64,000 bases of DNA, taken from contig CANPVP010000005.1 in NCBI GenBank assembly GCA_947581825.1, forward strand, positions 124,001-188,000, read 5' to 3'. The DNA comes from an uncultured Clostridia bacterium. GTDB taxonomy: Bacteria; Bacillota; Clostridia; TANB77; CAG-508. The notes under the pieces were generated by a model, which was not told the origin of the DNA, made no database searches, and saw only the letters and a list, made by a program, of their open reading frames with translations. Within the stretch, counting starts at the first letter, position 1, and every line of letters begins with the position of its first letter. Below, in pieces: positions 40,937 to 50,116 of the stretch. The position numbers and the translations under genes were made by a program.

Positions 40937-41377
40937 ATGGAAATAATTGCAGGAAGTATTATTATTAGAGATAATAAGATTTTAATGGTTAAAGAAGCAA
41001 AAAAACAGTGCTATTCAAAATGGGCTTTCCCAGCAGGTCATCTAGAGAAAAATGAAACAATATTTGAAGGAGCAAAAAGAGAAACTTTAGAAGAAACAGG
41101 ATGTAAAGTAGAATTAAAAAAAGTATTACCAATACTAATGAAAAATGATGATAATAAAAATGTAATGATTTTTAACTTCTTAGCTGACATATTAGAAGAC
41201 GGTGATGAATATCATACTAGTGAGATATTAGAAACTAAATGGTTAGATATTGAAGAAATTAAGAAAATGAAGGAAGATGAATTTAGAAGTTATTCCGTAG
41301 TAAAAAATGTTTTAAAAAGCATAGAAGATAATAATTTTAACGAATTAGAGATTATAGAAAATGCATATGATATATAA
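40937..41377 (+). CDS. NUDIX hydrolase
   Basis: GHLEKNETIFEGAKRETLEETGCKVE NUDIX box. Confidence 0.92.
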   Translation: MEIIAGSIIIRDNKILMVKEAKKQCYSKWAFPAGHLEKNETIFEGAKRETLEETGCKVELKKVLPILMKNDDNKNVMIFNFLADILEDGDEYHTSEILETKWLDIEEIKKMKEDEFRSYSVVKNVLKSIEDNNFNELEIIENAYDI

Positions 41378-41427
41378 TAATATTTTTTTCTAAAATGAAT
41401 AAGTTGTGTAAAAAGGAGGTATGACTA

Positions 41428-42354
41428 ATGAGAACTAAAGTAAATTTAGATGTAGTTGCAGAAACAAAAGAAGAAAAAGAAATCGAACAATATCTAAATA
41501 TGTTACATCAAAGTAGTGAAATACAAGACTTTTTACAAAAAATGAAAAAAGAAGCTATAGACAAAAATGTATTTAAATATAGAGCAAGAATTAAAGATGT
41601 TAAATCAGCTATTAGAACGTATAGAATAAATGGTAAAAAATTAGATGATGTAAGTGATTATGTTGGAATTTCATTTATAACTAACAATGAAGATGAAATT
41701 TATCCTATAATAAGCGATTTGAAGAAAAATATATCGAATGGAGATTTTGTGGATTTTGTAAATGAAGAATATATATACTCTCCATTAGTATATATAAAAT
41801 GGGTTCCACCATTAGGTTATAATATATTAGCTAAAGAACCTTTGATAGAGAATGAAAAGAATGTTCCTATAGAAATACGAGTATCTTCAAAAGAAGCTTA
41901 TATATCAGAACAATCAGCATATTATTCTGTTAAGAAAAATGACTCAGTACAAATGCCAGAAAAAGAAAGAAATCATTTAAGAGATATAGTTCAGCATATT
42001 GCATATAAATTTGCTCTTCTAAATATAAGAGAGCTTACAGATGAGCAAGCTTTAAAACATGAAAAAGAGTTAAATGATTTAATAAGTAACAATTATGAAT
42101 TTCTAAAAAAGCATGAAGCGTTATGCAAAGAGGCAATGCTTGACTTTGGAAAATTAGTCTATAGATGTGAGCATGATAAAGAAATATCTGAGGATGAGAA
42201 AAATCTAACAAAGGATGAAATAGATAGAATTGATTATAATTTAAAAAAGAATTTTGAAGAATTCCTTAATAATGATAAGGATACTATAATAGATAAGGTA
42301 TATGAAGCTGTGAAAAAAATAAACGGAATTAAATATGAAGAAATAAAAAAATAA
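41428..42354 (+). CDS. divergent RelA/SpoT synthetase-fold-like protein
   Basis: YRARIKDVKSAIRTYRINGKKLDDVSDYVGISFIT..VPIEIRVSSKEAYISEQSAYYSVK resembles the RelA_SpoT domain layout. Confidence 0.55.
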   Translation: MRTKVNLDVVAETKEEKEIEQYLNMLHQSSEIQDFLQKMKKEAIDKNVFKYRARIKDVKSAIRTYRINGKKLDDVSDYVGISFITNNEDEIYPIISDLKKNISNGDFVDFVNEEYIYSPLVYIKWVPPLGYNILAKEPLIENEKNVPIEIRVSSKEAYISEQSAYYSVKKNDSVQMPEKERNHLRDIVQHIAYKFALLNIRELTDEQALKHEKELNDLISNNYEFLKKHEALCKEAMLDFGKLVYRCEHDKEISEDEKNLTKDEIDRIDYNLKKNFEEFLNNDKDTIIDKVYEAVKKINGIKYEEIKK

Positions 42355-42369
42355 AGTGATATATAAAAG

Positions 42370-42397
42370 CAGAAGAAAATATTCTTCTGTTTTTTTC
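42370..42397 (+). terminator. intrinsic terminator
   Basis: cagaagaaaatattcttctg + ttttttt. Confidence 0.8.
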
Positions 42398-42484
42398 TAT
42401 AATGCATCAAATATTGCAAATTTATTGAAATTAATATATAATACTCAATATATATTTTGAAATAATTTAAAATGAGGTGGATGG

Positions 42485-43054
42485 ATGAATAAAACTAAGA
42501 GAAGAATTTTCAATACCGCAATAAAATTATTTTCTGAAAAAGGATATGATAATACCAATATAGAAGAAATTACAGCAGTAGCAGGTGTAGCAAAAGGATC
42601 TTTATATTATCACTTTTCTAAAAAAGAGGATATATTTGATTTATTATTAGAAGAAGGAGAAAAGCTTTTAACAAACAACATAGAAATAAAAACAAAAAAA
42701 TGTACTACTGCTTTAGAAAAGATAAAAGCCATAATAATGATTCAAATAAAAATAACTGTAAAGTATGAAGATTTTTTAAATATAGTTCTAAGTCAGATTT
42801 GGGGACAAGAAAGCAAAAATATTAAATGTCAAAAGGCAGTTTATAAATACATAAATAGAATTAAGAAAATTATAAAAGAAGGAATAGATAGTGGCGAATT
42901 TTATGATGGAGATATAGAAGCTTTAGCATCAGGAGTTTTTGGAGTAACATGTTCTAGTTTAATTTATAGATTAAGAACAGACAGACAAGTTGATGTTCAA
43001 GATGTATATGATGGTTTTATAGAAACAGTAGTAAGAGGAATAAGTAAAAAGTAG
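42485..43054 (+). CDS. TetR/AcrR family transcriptional regulator
   Basis: RRIFNTAIKLFSEKGYDNTNIEEITAVAGVAKGSLYYHFSKKEDIFDLL. Confidence 0.93.
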   Translation: MNKTKRRIFNTAIKLFSEKGYDNTNIEEITAVAGVAKGSLYYHFSKKEDIFDLLLEEGEKLLTNNIEIKTKKCTTALEKIKAIIMIQIKITVKYEDFLNIVLSQIWGQESKNIKCQKAVYKYINRIKKIIKEGIDSGEFYDGDIEALASGVFGVTCSSLIYRLRTDRQVDVQDVYDGFIETVVRGISKK

Positions 43055-43064
43055 AATTTGAGAT

Positions 43065-43649
43065 ATGGAAGAAAAGTTAGAAAAATTATATAAAGAATGT
43101 ATAAATGAATTAAATACAATAGGAATAGACATAAATAATAATTCGATAGGCAAAATAGATGTAAAAATAGCTAAAAGAAATTCAAAAAGATATGGGTGTT
43201 GCAAACAAGAGAATCCAGATAAAAATTTTTATCATATAGAGAAAAGACAAAATAGGAGAATAAAGATATATGATAGATTCAATAATCATCATATAGAAAT
43301 TTGCAAATGGGTAATGGATTTGAATGATGACATAATAAAAAACACGATAATGCATGAAATAATACATTGTTTCCCAAAATGTAACAACCATGGTGATGAG
43401 TTTAAAAAGTATGCTAATATAATAAATAACAAACTAAATTATGATATAAAAAGGGTAGGAAACAAAAAAGAAGATTATCAAAAGAGTAATATTGAATATA
43501 AAGAAAATGATGTGAGTTATAATTATAAGATTATGTGCCAAGGATGTGGTCAGCTATTTTATCGTAAAAGATTGCAAAAAAATTTTACTAGAAAATATAG
43601 ATGTGGTAAATGTGGAGAAAAGTTTAATGTTGAAATTCTTAAATCATAA
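43065..43649 (+). CDS. SprT-like zinc metalloprotease domain protein
   Basis: IMHEIIHCFPKCNNHGDEFKKYANIIN HExxH; C-terminal CQGCGQ..CGKCGEKF zinc ribbon. Confidence 0.85.
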   Translation: MEEKLEKLYKECINELNTIGIDINNNSIGKIDVKIAKRNSKRYGCCKQENPDKNFYHIEKRQNRRIKIYDRFNNHHIEICKWVMDLNDDIIKNTIMHEIIHCFPKCNNHGDEFKKYANIINNKLNYDIKRVGNKKEDYQKSNIEYKENDVSYNYKIMCQGCGQLFYRKRLQKNFTRKYRCGKCGEKFNVEILKS

Positions 43650-43673
43650 TCTGAAGGAGAAATAAAAAAAATA

Positions 43674-43710
43674 GAGACATATATCGAATAGTTTCGAAAT
43701 ATGTCTTTTG
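43674..43710 (+). terminator. intrinsic terminator-like hairpin
   Basis: agacatat..atatgtctttt. Confidence 0.6.
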
Positions 43711-43829
43711 CTTTGTAAGTTTTTTTGTTTACAAACTAAATAAAAAATGATAAAAAGTATATAATATTATGAGTTTTCAATATTTTTTTAATATTATGGT
43801 AATATAATGTCATAAAATAGGAGGTATGT

Positions 43830-44510
43830 ATGAAAATACTAATAATCGAGGATGAGTATAGTTTGGCAGATGCAATTTCCGAAGTATTAAAAAAAGAAAA
43901 TTTTACGACTAATATAATAACTGACGGAGAGTGTGGCGAAGATGAAGCGTTAACAGGAGTTTATGATTTAATTTTATTAGATATAATGTTACCTAATAGA
44001 GATGGGTTCAAAATCTTAAACAGTTTGCAAAGAGAAAATATAGAAACACCAGTAATCATTTTAACAGCTAAGTCTGAAATTTATGATAAATTAAATGGCT
44101 TAGAAAACGGTGCAGATGATTACATTACAAAACCTTTTCATATGAAAGAACTAGTAGCAAGAATAAAAGTAGTACTAAAAAGAAAAAGACAAGTTAAAGA
44201 TTTTAGTATTTTAGAATATGGTAATCTGAAACTTGATTTAAGAAATGGAAAGATCTCTTGTGGAGAAAATGAAGTTACTATAAATGGTAAGGAATTAGAT
44301 TTGCTTGAAATACTATTAATTAACAAAACTCAAACAGTTAATAGGGAGATTATAGCTGATAAGATTTGGGGATATAATAGTGAAGCAGAATACAATAATG
44401 TAGAAGTATACATATCTTTTCTTAGAAAAAAACTAAAATTATTAAAATCGAATGTTCAGATAAAAACAGTAAGAGGAATAGGTTATATTTTGGAGGTTCA
44501 AAATGATTAA
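43830..44510 (+). CDS. OmpR-family response regulator
   Basis: KILIIEDEYSLADAI, LLDIMLPNRDG, GADDYITKPF, winged helix NVEVYISFLRKKL. Confidence 0.96.
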   Translation: MKILIIEDEYSLADAISEVLKKENFTTNIITDGECGEDEALTGVYDLILLDIMLPNRDGFKILNSLQRENIETPVIILTAKSEIYDKLNGLENGADDYITKPFHMKELVARIKVVLKRKRQVKDFSILEYGNLKLDLRNGKISCGENEVTINGKELDLLEILLINKTQTVNREIIADKIWGYNSEAEYNNVEVYISFLRKKLKLLKSNVQIKTVRGIGYILEVQND

Positions 44511-45690
44511 AAAGTTAAAAAACAAAATATTTTTACTCGTTTTTGTTTCTTTATCTATTATTATTTTAGGTGTTATTTCTATCTTTGCCTTTTTAAACTA
44601 TCATAATACCATAAATACTGCAGTTATGATGATTGATAGAATGTCCAAAATGGGATTGCCAAGAGAATTGGAAAGAACACCGAGTAAAGAATTAGAAAAA
44701 AATAATCAAAGTATTGATGGAATTTATAATATAAGAATAGACAATAATACAGTTCTAGAAGACATACAAATAGATTCTAAAATAAGAGATTATGCAATTG
44801 AAGCTACTAAAAGAAAAAGTGAAAGTGGTATTATTGGAAATTACATATATAATGTAAAAAAGCGAGGAAGAAATACTTGTGATGTAATTTTAATGGAAAA
44901 TGAAGATGCAATATCACGAGCTAATTCAATATTAGTTGTTTCTATTATAATAGGGATAGTATCAATTATAATAATATATATTGGTTCGAAAAAATTATCT
45001 AAAATAATTGTAAAGCCAGTAGAAACAACTTTTGAAAAGCAAAAACAATTTATATCAGATGCTTCACATGAATTAAAAACGCCACTTGCAGTTATAGAAG
45101 CAAACACAGACGTTATAGAAAATGAGCTACCTAATAATAAATGGATAAAATATATTCAAAATGAAATAGATAGTATGAATAAATTAATAAATGAATTATT
45201 AACATTAGCCAAAATAGAAAATATAGATAGTTTAAGAGAATTGCAAGAAATTAATTTATCAGAAGAGTTAGAAATCATAATATCTATGTTTGAAAGTATG
45301 GCATATGAAAAAGATGTAATACTAGAAAGCAATATAAAAGAAAATATAAAAATGAAAGCTAATAAAGAAGATATTGAACACATTGTAAGTACATTATTAG
45401 ATAATGCAATTAAGCATACTGAAGCAAAAAATAAAGTAATTATAGAACTAGATAAAGCAAAAAATAATATTGCTATTCAAGTTAAAAATTATGGTCAGCC
45501 GATTCCAGAGGAAGAAAGAAAAAAGATTTTTGAAAGATTTTATAGAATAGATAAGTCACGAAATAGAAGTGAAAAAAGATATGGATTAGGACTTGCTATT
45601 GCTAAATCAACAGTACAAAAGTATAAAGGAAAAATAGAAGTGTTATATAAAGATAATTTTACAATATTTAAAGTAATTATTCCAGTTTAA
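44503..45690 (+). CDS. sensor histidine kinase
   Basis: FISDASHELKTPLAVIEANTDVI, DNAIKHTEAKNKV, YGLGLAIAKS. Confidence 0.96.
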   Translation: MIKKLKNKIFLLVFVSLSIIILGVISIFAFLNYHNTINTAVMMIDRMSKMGLPRELERTPSKELEKNNQSIDGIYNIRIDNNTVLEDIQIDSKIRDYAIEATKRKSESGIIGNYIYNVKKRGRNTCDVILMENEDAISRANSILVVSIIIGIVSIIIIYIGSKKLSKIIVKPVETTFEKQKQFISDASHELKTPLAVIEANTDVIENELPNNKWIKYIQNEIDSMNKLINELLTLAKIENIDSLRELQEINLSEELEIIISMFESMAYEKDVILESNIKENIKMKANKEDIEHIVSTLLDNAIKHTEAKNKVIIELDKAKNNIAIQVKNYGQPIPEEERKKIFERFYRIDKSRNRSEKRYGLGLAIAKSTVQKYKGKIEVLYKDNFTIFKVIIPV

Positions 45691-45706
45691 GAAATAGTAT
45701 ATAAAT

Positions 45707-45765
45707 GAAGTGAGCCTTCTTTGTTCAATTTTTTTGTTTAACAAATTAGGTTCACTTCAATTTTA
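45707..45765. terminator. terminator between convergent genes
   Basis: gaagtgagcct / aggttcacttc with flanking T-runs. Confidence 0.65.
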
Positions 45766-45813
45766 TTATATTATCTTTTAATATAATGTAGAAATAATCT
45801 CATTAAAATCTTG

Positions 45814-46809
45814 CTATCTACTTTCATCATTATTTTGTAATTGGGCAAATTGAATTCCATATTTTTTTTCATCTTGACCAGTCAATTTAATATTATCAAT
45901 ACTAGGTTTTGGTTTAGATTTTTTTCTTTCAGAATAATTATAAGATTGTGGATTATGAATATATGCTTGGTAATCATCCATATCCATGATAAATTTTTCT
46001 TCTAATTGTTGAGGGTATTTATCTCTTTCTAAAAAAGTTCCAACTAAATTAGAAAACACTTGCCAAGGAACATATTCTCTAATTATATCCTGTTCTTCAG
46101 ATGTTAATTCTAATTCTTCTCTAGTTTTTTCAAGTAATTTTGAAGCATATAACATACGAGCAGGACATTCTTTGTTATTCTTAGCAAAGAAATTATGAGG
46201 AAAAACATGCCTTAGTGCTGATTCTATATTGTCATTTTCATATCCAATTTCCCTTAAAACAAATGCCGTAAGCATAGCTTGATTTGCTATTGCTAAATGA
46301 TAATTTTGCTCTTCACCGCACAATCTTTCTATTCCATATGTGTATTTTGCATAATCTCTATTAGTAACTTGATCTGGTGATGAAGTTGCAGGTAAATATA
46401 TTACTATTTCAGGTCTATTAAGTAATCCTGGATATGCAATAATTGCATGGTAGCCTATAGTACTACCATGAGTGCTATTTTTAGAGCCATATCTTAATAA
46501 TCTCTCATAATGTGAAATACTCCTTTGATATTTATCAGGTTTAGTTGGAAGAGAACCATCTGGTCTACCAGGAGTAGCTTCGTGGATTGCAATAACGGTC
46601 TTAGAATGTTCAACATTATGTTCGTTTATAATAGTTTTTCTAGATCCATCTTCATTAAATACCTTTTCATATTGACTTGTAGCATTATGTGAGACAGGTA
46701 GCAAATTAACTCTAACAGATATATCAGGAGAAGCATCATATTCTCTTAATATTTCTTGTTCTAAGTCTGTTAGAAGTTGGTTAGTCTCTTGGTTAAAATT
46801 ATAATTCAT
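45814..46809 (-). CDS. N-acetylmuramoyl-L-alanine amidase-like protein lacking an obvious signal peptide
   Basis: TVIAIHEA..STHGSTIGYHAIIAY..RHVFPHNFFAKNNKECPARML resembles the amidase_2 layout (..DWSGKNCPxRML). Confidence 0.45.
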   Translation of the reverse strand: MNYNFNQETNQLLTDLEQEILREYDASPDISVRVNLLPVSHNATSQYEKVFNEDGSRKTIINEHNVEHSKTVIAIHEATPGRPDGSLPTKPDKYQRSISHYERLLRYGSKNSTHGSTIGYHAIIAYPGLLNRPEIVIYLPATSSPDQVTNRDYAKYTYGIERLCGEEQNYHLAIANQAMLTAFVLREIGYENDNIESALRHVFPHNFFAKNNKECPARMLYASKLLEKTREELELTSEEQDIIREYVPWQVFSNLVGTFLERDKYPQQLEEKFIMDMDDYQAYIHNPQSYNYSERKKSKPKPSIDNIKLTGQDEKKYGIQFAQLQNNDESR

Positions 46810-46960
46810 ATTTTTATCCTTTCTTACAATAAATTTACATAATGATAATTATATAATATTTTGGGGGAAATTGCAATGGAAATATACATATTTATTATTT
46901 TCAATAAATTTTCAATATTAGTGTTGTATATTACAAAATAGAAAAAGGAGGATAAGAAAT

Positions 46961-47158
46961 ATGAAAAAAGAAACGAAAATACAATTAATAGTTATTGTAG
47001 TTTTAGTAATTATATTGTCAGTATTATGTGTAATAACTATTAAGAAAATTGATGAAAAAAATAAAGTGAATTGGAATAGTAAAGATAGAATAGAAGGAAA
47101 ATTCTATAAAGAAAATGAAACAACAACAAACAATATAGATGTTGAGGAAAAAGATTAG
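46961..47158 (+). CDS. small membrane-anchored hypothetical protein
   Basis: N-terminal TM; RBS aaaaggagg; start of export operon. Confidence 0.65.
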   Translation: MKKETKIQLIVIVVLVIILSVLCVITIKKIDEKNKVNWNSKDRIEGKFYKENETTTNNIDVEEKD

Positions 47159-47174
47159 CTAATGGAGGTTAAAA

Positions 47175-48179
47175 ATGAGAAAAAAAATATTGCTTATTAT
47201 ATTAGTTATTATAATTGTTATAGGAAGTTTTATAATAGGTAGACAGATAGGGTTAAATACAGAGAAAGATAAAACACAAATTGTTACTAGAGAAGAAATA
47301 GTGGAAAGTAGAGATATAAAAAAGACTTTAACAGCATCAGGAGAAGTATCTGCAAAAACTACAGAAAAATTAGAATTGACAACAACTAAGTATTTTAAAA
47401 GCATGTGCGTAGAAGATGATGATACAGTAAAAAAAGGGGAAAAAATATTGCAGTATACAGACGGAACATATTTAAAAGCAGAATATGATTTAGTGGTTAT
47501 AAGTCATAATGTGCCAGAAACAGAAGAAAAATGTACAGATTCAAATTATGTAGAAGTATCAGATTTAGATACTTTAATTACCAATATATCAATTAATGAA
47601 AATGAGATAAACAGTGTAAAAGAAAAACAGAAAGTAGAAATAACTCTTACTGCAGATGGAAGCAAGAAATATGAAGGAAAAATAACTAAAATTGATTCTA
47701 TTGGTACATATGCATCATCAGGAACTACTTTTAATGCAACGGTAGAATTTAAAAATGATGATACGGTAAAATTAGGAATGAGTACATCTTGTACAGTTAT
47801 ATTAGATGAAAAAGAAGATGTTATTTGTGTACCAATAGATAGTATTTCAGAAAATAGCAAAGGAGAAGAATATGTAACAAAAGTAAAAGAAGATGGAACA
47901 ACAGAAGAAGTAATTGTTGAAACAGGTATTGCAGATGAGAATTATGTTCAAATACTATCAGGATTATCTTTAAATGATAAAGTGCAAATTGAAACAGAAA
48001 TAACAGAAAGTACAAATAATTCTAATAGTAAAAATGGTTTTGAAGGCTTTGGTAGTGGCATGAATGGAGAGCGAGGATATAGACAAGGAGGAAATATGCC
48101 TGGTGGAGAAGGAACAATGCCAGAAATGAAAGGAAGTCAGATGAAAGAGAGAACAACATCAGAAAGTCAAAATAAATAA
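47175..48179 (+). CDS. HlyD/MacA-like periplasmic-adaptor-type protein
   Basis: N-terminal [53 protein letters not shown]-terminal Gly/Met-rich tail. Confidence 0.85.
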   Translation: MRKKILLIILVIIIVIGSFIIGRQIGLNTEKDKTQIVTREEIVESRDIKKTLTASGEVSAKTTEKLELTTTKYFKSMCVEDDDTVKKGEKILQYTDGTYLKAEYDLVVISHNVPETEEKCTDSNYVEVSDLDTLITNISINENEINSVKEKQKVEITLTADGSKKYEGKITKIDSIGTYASSGTTFNATVEFKNDDTVKLGMSTSCTVILDEKEDVICVPIDSISENSKGEEYVTKVKEDGTTEEVIVETGIADENYVQILSGLSLNDKVQIETEITESTNNSNSKNGFEGFGSGMNGERGYRQGGNMPGGEGTMPEMKGSQMKERTTSESQNK

Positions 48180-48196
48180 GTGTAGGAGAGGTTAGG

Positions 48197-48872
48197 ATGA
48201 TAGAACTAAAAAATATATGTAAATCCTTTATATTAGGAGGAGAAGAAGTAAAAGCTTTAGACAATGTAAACTTTTCCGTAAAAAAAGGAGAATTTGTATC
48301 TATTATAGGTCCGTCTGGATCAGGAAAATCAACATTAATGAATATTTTAGGACTACTAGATGTGGCAGATAAAGGAGAATATATTTTAGATGGTACTGTT
48401 ATAAAAAATGCAAAGGATAATGTACTATCTGAAATAAGAAATAAAAAAATAGGATTTATTTTTCAAAACTTTAATTTATTATCAAAATTAAATGCTGTAG
48501 AGAATGTGCAAGTGCCTTTAATGTATAGAGGAGTGCAACATGAAAAGTCTAAGAAGATAGCTTATGAATATTTAGAAAAAGTTGGGTTAAAGGGAAGAGA
48601 AAAACATTTGCCAACTCAATTATCTGGAGGACAACAACAAAGAGTAGCAATTGCACGAGCTCTGGCACGGAAAGCCAGAAATAATTTTGGCAGATGAGCC
48701 TACAGGAGCTTTGGATTCTAAAACAAGTAATGAATTAATGGAGGTATTACAAAGATTAAATGAGGAAGGACAGACAATTATATTAATAACTCATGACATT
48801 AATGTAGCAAGGAAAGCTTCAAGAATTGTAAGGATAGCAGATGGAAAGTTATATGAAGGAGAGGAGGTTTGA
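48197..48872 (+). CDS. MacB-type ABC transporter ATPase, read with a +1 frameshift at CGG 48668-48670 (join 48197..48667, 48669..48872)
   Basis: Walker [16 protein letters not shown] and signature [16 protein letters not shown] in 0 frame; CGG; skipping C48668 gives [43 protein letters not shown]. Confidence 0.93.
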
Positions 48873-48911
48873 AAAATTCTTTTTCGAACCTAGAATGGAG
48901 GGAATCAAATC

Positions 48912-50093
48912 GTGACAAAGACAATAAGTATTTTTAAAGAAGCTTTAAAAAATATTGTAAGTAATAAACTTAGATCTAGCCTCACAATGCTGGGACTAAT
49001 TATTGGAATTATGTCAGTTATTTTATTAGTAGGAATTGGTACAGGAGCTACTACAAATGTTACATCAGCTGTTAAATCACTTGGTACAGGAACTTTAACT
49101 GTTACAATTGATTCTGAAAGTGATGCAACACTGGATTATGAACAACTAGATGATATAGAAAATCTTACTAATGTTGATAGTGTAGCTCCATATAAAAATG
49201 TATCTGGAACAATAAGTAAGGGAACGCAAAGTTCAAGAGGTACAACAATTTTAGCAACAACACCAAGTTATATAAATATTATGAATTTGAAGTTAGAAGC
49301 AGGAAGATTATTATCAAAAGTAGATATTGATAATACTAGTAAGGTATGCCTAATAGGAAACAGCTTAACAGATACTTTTTTTGAAAACACAAAAATTAAA
49401 GATATTGTAGGTCAAACAGTGAGCATCGAAGGTGATCAATACACAGTAATAGGAGTACTTACTAAAGTAGGAAGTTCAATGGGAACTAATACAGATAGTA
49501 CAATAATAATACCTTTTACAACAGCTAAATATTTGAAAAGTGATACAAGCATAAATACTTTGTATGTAAAAGTTCAAGATGAAAATAAAATAGAAATGAC
49601 AACTTCACAAATAGAGAATTACTTAGAGAGGACATTATCAATAACATCAGATTACTATAAAGTATCGTCTCAAGACAGTATGATAGATACAATGTCAGAT
49701 ATTAATTCGACTTTAACCTTATTGTTAGGCGGAATTGCAAGTATATCATTAGTGGTTGGTGGAATAGGAGTAATGAATGTTATGCTAGTTTCTGTAACTG
49801 AAAGAACTAAAGAAATAGGAATAAGAAAAGCTTTAGGAGCAAAGAAAAGAGATATATTAACGCAGTTCCTTGTAGAATCACTATTCTTATGTGCCTTAGG
49901 AGGAATCATAGGAGTAGTATTAGGAATAAGTGTAGGTTTAATTTTGCAAACTTTTGGATTTAATTTCAATGCAACTTCAGGAATAGTAATGATATCATTT
50001 GCATCAAGTGCTTTAATAGGTATTATATTTGGAATATTTCCTGCATATAAAGCAGCAAAGCTTAATCCAATCGATGCTTTAAGAACTGAGTAG
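48912..50093 (+). CDS. MacB-type ABC transporter permease
   Basis: KNIVSNKLRSSLTMLGLIIGIMSVILLVGIGTG; VTERTKEIGIRKALGAKKRDI; FGIFPAYKAAKLNPIDALRTE; GTG start. Confidence 0.94.
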   Translation: MTKTISIFKEALKNIVSNKLRSSLTMLGLIIGIMSVILLVGIGTGATTNVTSAVKSLGTGTLTVTIDSESDATLDYEQLDDIENLTNVDSVAPYKNVSGTISKGTQSSRGTTILATTPSYINIMNLKLEAGRLLSKVDIDNTSKVCLIGNSLTDTFFENTKIKDIVGQTVSIEGDQYTVIGVLTKVGSSMGTNTDSTIIIPFTTAKYLKSDTSINTLYVKVQDENKIEMTTSQIENYLERTLSITSDYYKVSSQDSMIDTMSDINSTLTLLLGGIASISLVVGGIGVMNVMLVSVTERTKEIGIRKALGAKKRDILTQFLVESLFLCALGGIIGVVLGISVGLILQTFGFNFNATSGIVMISFASSALIGIIFGIFPAYKAAKLNPIDALRTE

Positions 50094-50116
50094 TATATGG
50101 AAAGGTGTGATTAGAA

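Noticed and set aside
22901-48670. Explaining the three split genes as random sequencing/assembly indels or pseudogenes
   Set aside because: All three share the same codon (CGG), the same following base (A), the same shift (+1) and the same resumed codon (GGA), while the many out-of-frame CGGA strings show no disruption; random errors would not converge. Not formally excluded without reads.
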